A stretch of DNA of 64,000 nt from Holacanthus passer (Eukaryota; Chordata; Actinopteri; Pomacanthidae). The stretch spans positions 6,138,001 through 6,202,000 of the forward strand of contig JAFREQ010000030.1 in the NCBI GenBank assembly GCA_025331565.1, read 5' to 3'. Below the pieces are notes generated by a model. That model worked only from the letters and a program-made list of their open reading frames with translations. It was not told the DNA's origin and ran no database searches. Shown here piece by piece: positions 60,955-64,000 of this stretch. The position numbers were made by a program, and so were the translations under genes. Each line of letters opens with the position of its first letter. The stretch's first letter is position 1.

Positions 60955-62018
60955 CTGCGGGGACAGAAAAAAAAGAGAGAGCGCTCACTCTGCAGTGGCT
61001 TGTTACCCGTGTGAGTGTCCAACACACGTCTGCACACACCCACGCTGTATCATTCAAGCAAGCAAAGCAATAATACACCACACACATACACACACAAACA
61101 CAGCATACATCACGGATAGAGCTTGCTACATCAACTTCAAAATAATTATTCTTCATTGTTGTTTTAAATTAAAAACAAGGCCCATAAATTGAAGCATCAA
61201 GTGAGGTAAGGGCCACCCATCGGCACTGTATACAGGAACTGAATCAAATAACTCTTCAGATTACATTTGATTATGGACCTTAAAAAACACTGGCTAGAGT
61301 ATGTATGAAAAGCCTGTATGATAAAATCAGGGGGAGTGAGTGAGAAGGAGGATGATATTTTCAGCGAGAGGATGGCAGGTCAGTCAATTCACGGTGCTCC
61401 ATATGGCAAGTGCCTATGATTCAACTGGGCTCATCACTAGAAAAATCAATTATCAGGTGCGAGTCTGTAATATAAATAATATAACAAATTTTCTGCAATG
61501 TACACGTAAGAATATTTGCAGGAAGCTAATCTCAACCGATCTCACAGTGACTTCAAAGACCGACAGTAGGAATGCATGTCAAACAATGTACATAAATTAT
61601 ATATGTATATGAATATGCATATGTACACTTCCACAATGGAATAGAAACTTTATGGTTCCCCCAAGGTTCCATGTTGCAAAGGAGGAGGTGGATTAAGTCA
61701 CAGTTAAAAGTTAATAGCTAACACTATGTGGACTTGGCGTTTGTATGACGTCGTCTGATATTCTCCAGTCAGTAGCGCACCACAGAAGTTGACAGCGTGT
61801 CTCCTAGCAACATCAGCTCTCAAATGTCACTCAACCACTGCCATGGGAAACGTCCACCAGATTTGAAACTTGAAGGCAGTCTTTTATCATTGTGTAGAAG
61901 ATGATAAATATATGCACAATAGCAGCAGCGTCATTATACTGTACACCCTCATAGTCCACATGAGGTTGTACAATTCAATATCAGTTCAGGACATTATCAC
62001 AGTAAAAAGTCCCCTCAC
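60955..62018 (-). other. sorcs1: sorcs1 intron 1 (window numbering)
   Basis: 1064 bases with short CA runs near 61075-61100; nothing else recognised. Confidence 0.85.
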
Positions 62019-62095
62019 CTGTCTCCATGTGTTTCCTGCATCCGATGTGATAAACACGCTGACGTTGCTGGTGGTCAGCTCTGAGCCAATGGAGC
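62019..62095 (-). CDS. sorcs1: sorcs1 window exon 1: VPS10 propeller blade with Asp-box
   Basis: 77 bases, starting in phase 2 (GC completes a Gly codon from the upstream exon) and ending after a full Gln codon. It encodes GSIGSELTTSNVSVF followed by ITSDAGNTWRQ; SxDxGxTW is the Asp-box of VPS10 and BNR propeller blades. Acceptor is ctccag (plus-strand ct at 62096-62097), donor is gtgagg. NVS is a possible N-glycosylation site. I found no upstream exon between here and 64000, so this is the first exon visible. Confidence 0.92.
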
Positions 62096-62239
62096 CTGGA
62101 GTGCCGTTCACAGAACAGACAGAAGACAGCAAGTGTTTGAGGTTGGAAATGACATAAAGCATACACAGGAAATGAAATCTATTTGAGATCAAATAAATCA
62201 CACATTTTATGAAGAGCCTTTAGACCGACAGTGGCGATG

Positions 62240-62490
62240 TAGCGGGGGGCTCGAGTCTGCAGCTGCAGACTGGGGCTGTAATTACAGTGCTCCAGAAGAT
62301 CTACTGGTACCGTGCAGTGCAACATTTGCCCATGCTCCTAAATTAACCAATAAATCCAGATTACTGTATTCATCTTTCGGCAGTTCTGACCATAATAAGA
62401 TGAGCTTTCCCTAATTCAGTGCAGACTGCTGTAATTGCTTTAATTTGGCCTGTAATTGGTGCCAGGTGGTTAAACATGAGCCTGGAAAGT
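62240..62490. promoter_or_regulatory. candidate conserved regulatory block
   Basis: Repeat-free with dense homeodomain-type words: gctgtaattacagtgctcca, ctaaattaaccaataaatcc, gctgtaattgctttaatttg, gcctgtaattggtgccaggt. CTGTAATT occurs three times. Inference from texture only. Confidence 0.35.
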
Positions 62491-62597
62491 ACTGTAAGTA
62501 TTTCAGAAGCATGGTCGCCCCCTTCTCTGAACTTCTTTGATCACTCAAAATCTTAAGCCATCATTCTTAGTCATTATAATAACATGTTACCAAGAGT

Positions 62598-62850
62598 CCA
62601 TCCCATCCATCCATTATCTATACCTGCTTATTCTGTGCAGAGTCACAGTGGGCCGGGACTGTCAGTTACAATCACTTATTACATAGAGAAACTGGAATCT
62701 ATCCCAGCTCACATTAGGCAAGAAGCATAGTCTGTCACACACAGACAACACTCACGTTCACACCTCCTGACAATATTATGTCCTCAGTTCACCGAGTGTA
62801 TGTCTTTGGAGTGTGTAAGGAAACTGGAAACTGACTGCAGGCACGTGGAA
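62598..62850 (+). repeat. dispersed fish repeat (CCATCCATTATCTATACC type)
   Basis: catccatccattatctatac, ctgcttattctgtgcagagt, cacagtgggccgggactg, tctatcccagctcacattag and gtatgtctttggagtgtgta follow the order of a repeat found throughout teleost genomes. No coding capacity. Confidence 0.7.
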
Positions 62851-64000
62851 ACTGTCGAACACAGTGTGCAATCAAATTGTCAAATTGTCAATCTCATATA
62901 AAGTCTGTGTAAATCCATTAGGTTAAACATTTGGCAGGAACAGATTGCATATTTACCTTCTTAGTGTTTTAGTATTTAACTACCACTCTGATTGTGGTCC
63001 TTACACTGTTGGACTGGCAGTTGTGCAATGTCACTATATCCCTAGATGTCACCAAAGTCACTGGTGAGTAAAATGTTATCATAAGTGATGGGAATGATGG
63101 CCACAACTACCAAAAAATAGGACCGGGATGTCACGACTGAATTGCCCCTTGAGGCCAGGCATTCATTCTCAAGTGGGTGGTAAACCCACAACTGGACAGA
63201 GAACTGTTATTTAGTGTCTATGAGCTAATTATAAAACAATACCAGATATCCCCTCTCTCTCTGTTCATTTTTGCCATTTTGTAGCTTATATAATGTCAGA
63301 GATCAAACAAAATCAGTCAATTGTTCTATTCCCACATGCCTGAAACCTGTTTAATTCACAGTGTTTCACAAAGGTCCAGACACCAATACTTTTAGCGTGC
63401 GCTTGGCCTTCTCCAGACACCTGAGGCGTGTGCCGATGTGTTATTGACAGTGCCGGTCCATGCGGGAGTAAATATCACTGAGGTGTGAATTCACCTGAGG
63501 GCTGCTGATCTCATATTCTTCCTTTTCTTTGTTTTCTCCCCCCCGAGTCAGTGAGAGTCTCTGCTTTCTCTCCTATGTTCTCAGGAACAACGATGCTTTG
63601 AGGGCTCAACCATGAGGATTATATAGTTTTGCTTTGGCTTTCTGTCCTGTCATTTGGCCCTGTTCAAAGGTGAGGTGACACATGCGTGTTGTACCGATGC
63701 TGAACAAGGACAAACAAATGTAAACAGAAGTAAAGAGCGAAAACCTGCAAACAGCCAAACACACTTGCACAGAAGAGCGCAGCGATGAGAGCCGCATTGC
63801 AATAATAGAAACATCACTGCACTGAAATGTTGAGTGCCAAGATTTTCAACAAACTGAAAGAGGCAGATTTCTTTGGGCTTTGTCTGTCTAAGTGACTTTC
63901 GTGGTCTTTGTCTCCTCGAGTTAGCATAACACTATCTAATGCGTCCACGGTTGGAGAAAAGAAACTCTAAAAACAGACACATTACTCAATTGTGAATGCC

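Larger units (their letters stand above)
35070..64000 (-). other. sorcs1: SorCS1-like VPS10-domain receptor gene, 3' half (gene span)
   Basis: Sixteen exons on the minus strand join in phase to about 644 residues plus a stop. SorCS proteins are type I membrane sorting receptors of neurons that bind cargo in the lumen and traffic between Golgi, endosome and surface. Seen in order: last propeller blade with an SDAGNTW Asp-box, a cysteine module with exactly ten Cys (exons 4-7), a PKD domain with LDFGDG (exons 7-8), a second Ig/PKD-like membrane-proximal domain (exons 9-13), one hydrophobic helix (exon 14) and a tail with YAQM (exon 15). Choice of SORCS1 over SORCS3 rests on remembered family features: GEPGEETLIM, CTEADFECDYGYER, WPSQVGT, NNTE and IPGLNVYAQMQNEKEQEM. 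Some stretches (NQGEPC, VHEYF, ALNQNLVQF) look more SORCS3-like, so the paralogue call is not certain. The 5' half lies beyond 64000. Introns are far shorter than in mammals. Confidence 0.85.
62096..64000 (-). other. sorcs1: sorcs1 upstream intron, partial
   Basis: It runs off the right edge. It holds a candidate regulatory block (62240-62490) and a dispersed repeat (62598-62850). I found no further exon here. Confidence 0.75.

Noticed and set aside
60782..61192. 136-codon plus-strand frame
   Set aside because: Antisense to sorcs1 exon 2 and partly a CA-repeat translation.
63480..63510. Possible extra sorcs1 exon ending ATCAGCAGCCCTCAG|gtgaat
   Set aside because: The donor-like site is present, but the upstream codons do not match the expected propeller sequence before GSIGSEL and the phase does not fit.
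1..64000. CRISPR arrays, operons, phage or bacterial defence genes
   Set aside because: The tandem repeats are simple microsatellites, no ribosome-binding sites or long intact frames exist, and the only gene is spliced.

Overview
The window is animal nuclear DNA, almost certainly from a ray-finned (teleost, probably percomorph) fish. Coding sequence is split into short exons with GT/AG junctions. The introns hold CA/GA/AT microsatellites and repeat families typical of teleosts: Tc1-like DNA elements, CR1/L2/Rex1-group LINE pieces with ATTATT or TCTTA tails, an L1-type ORF1 remnant and a Penelope-like remnant. There is no bacterial or phage gene layout and no CRISPR array. Most open frames in the window are chance.

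The one gene I can support lies on the minus strand from the right edge to about position 35070. It is the 3' half of a SorCS-family VPS10-domain receptor, best matched to SORCS1. I could place 16 consecutive coding exons, and every splice phase closes. Joined, they encode about 644 residues and a stop. In order these are the end of the VPS10 propeller, a ten-cysteine 10CC module, a PKD domain with the LDFGDG motif, a second membrane-proximal domain, one transmembrane helix and a short cytoplasmic tail with a YAQM sorting signal. The first 16-exon junction (62095) is in phase with an upstream exon beyond 64000, so signal peptide, propeptide and most of the propeller are outside the window.

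Layout: 1-34890 is gene-free flank downstream of the receptor gene. It holds an L1 ORF1 remnant (1333-1718), LINE-type tails (about 7771 and 9224), a Penelope-like remnant nested in another repeat (10975-12240), large microsatellites (17829, 29145), two copies of a hairpin repeat (about 26950 and 29840) and several blocks that look like conserved regulatory DNA. Positions 34894-35131 carry the last coding exon and a probable 3' UTR. From 35132 to 64000 exons of 62-187 bases alternate with introns of 350-3222 bases. The introns contain LINE reverse-transcriptase fragments (41931-42770, 54846-55335) and a Tc1-like remnant (49271-50234) that itself carries a LINE tail.

I did not find an undescribed biological system. 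The points most worth a second look are the alternative C-terminal ends of the receptor, a NAGNAG acceptor, the nested mobile elements, repeat families shared between distant parts of the window, and the candidate regulatory blocks.
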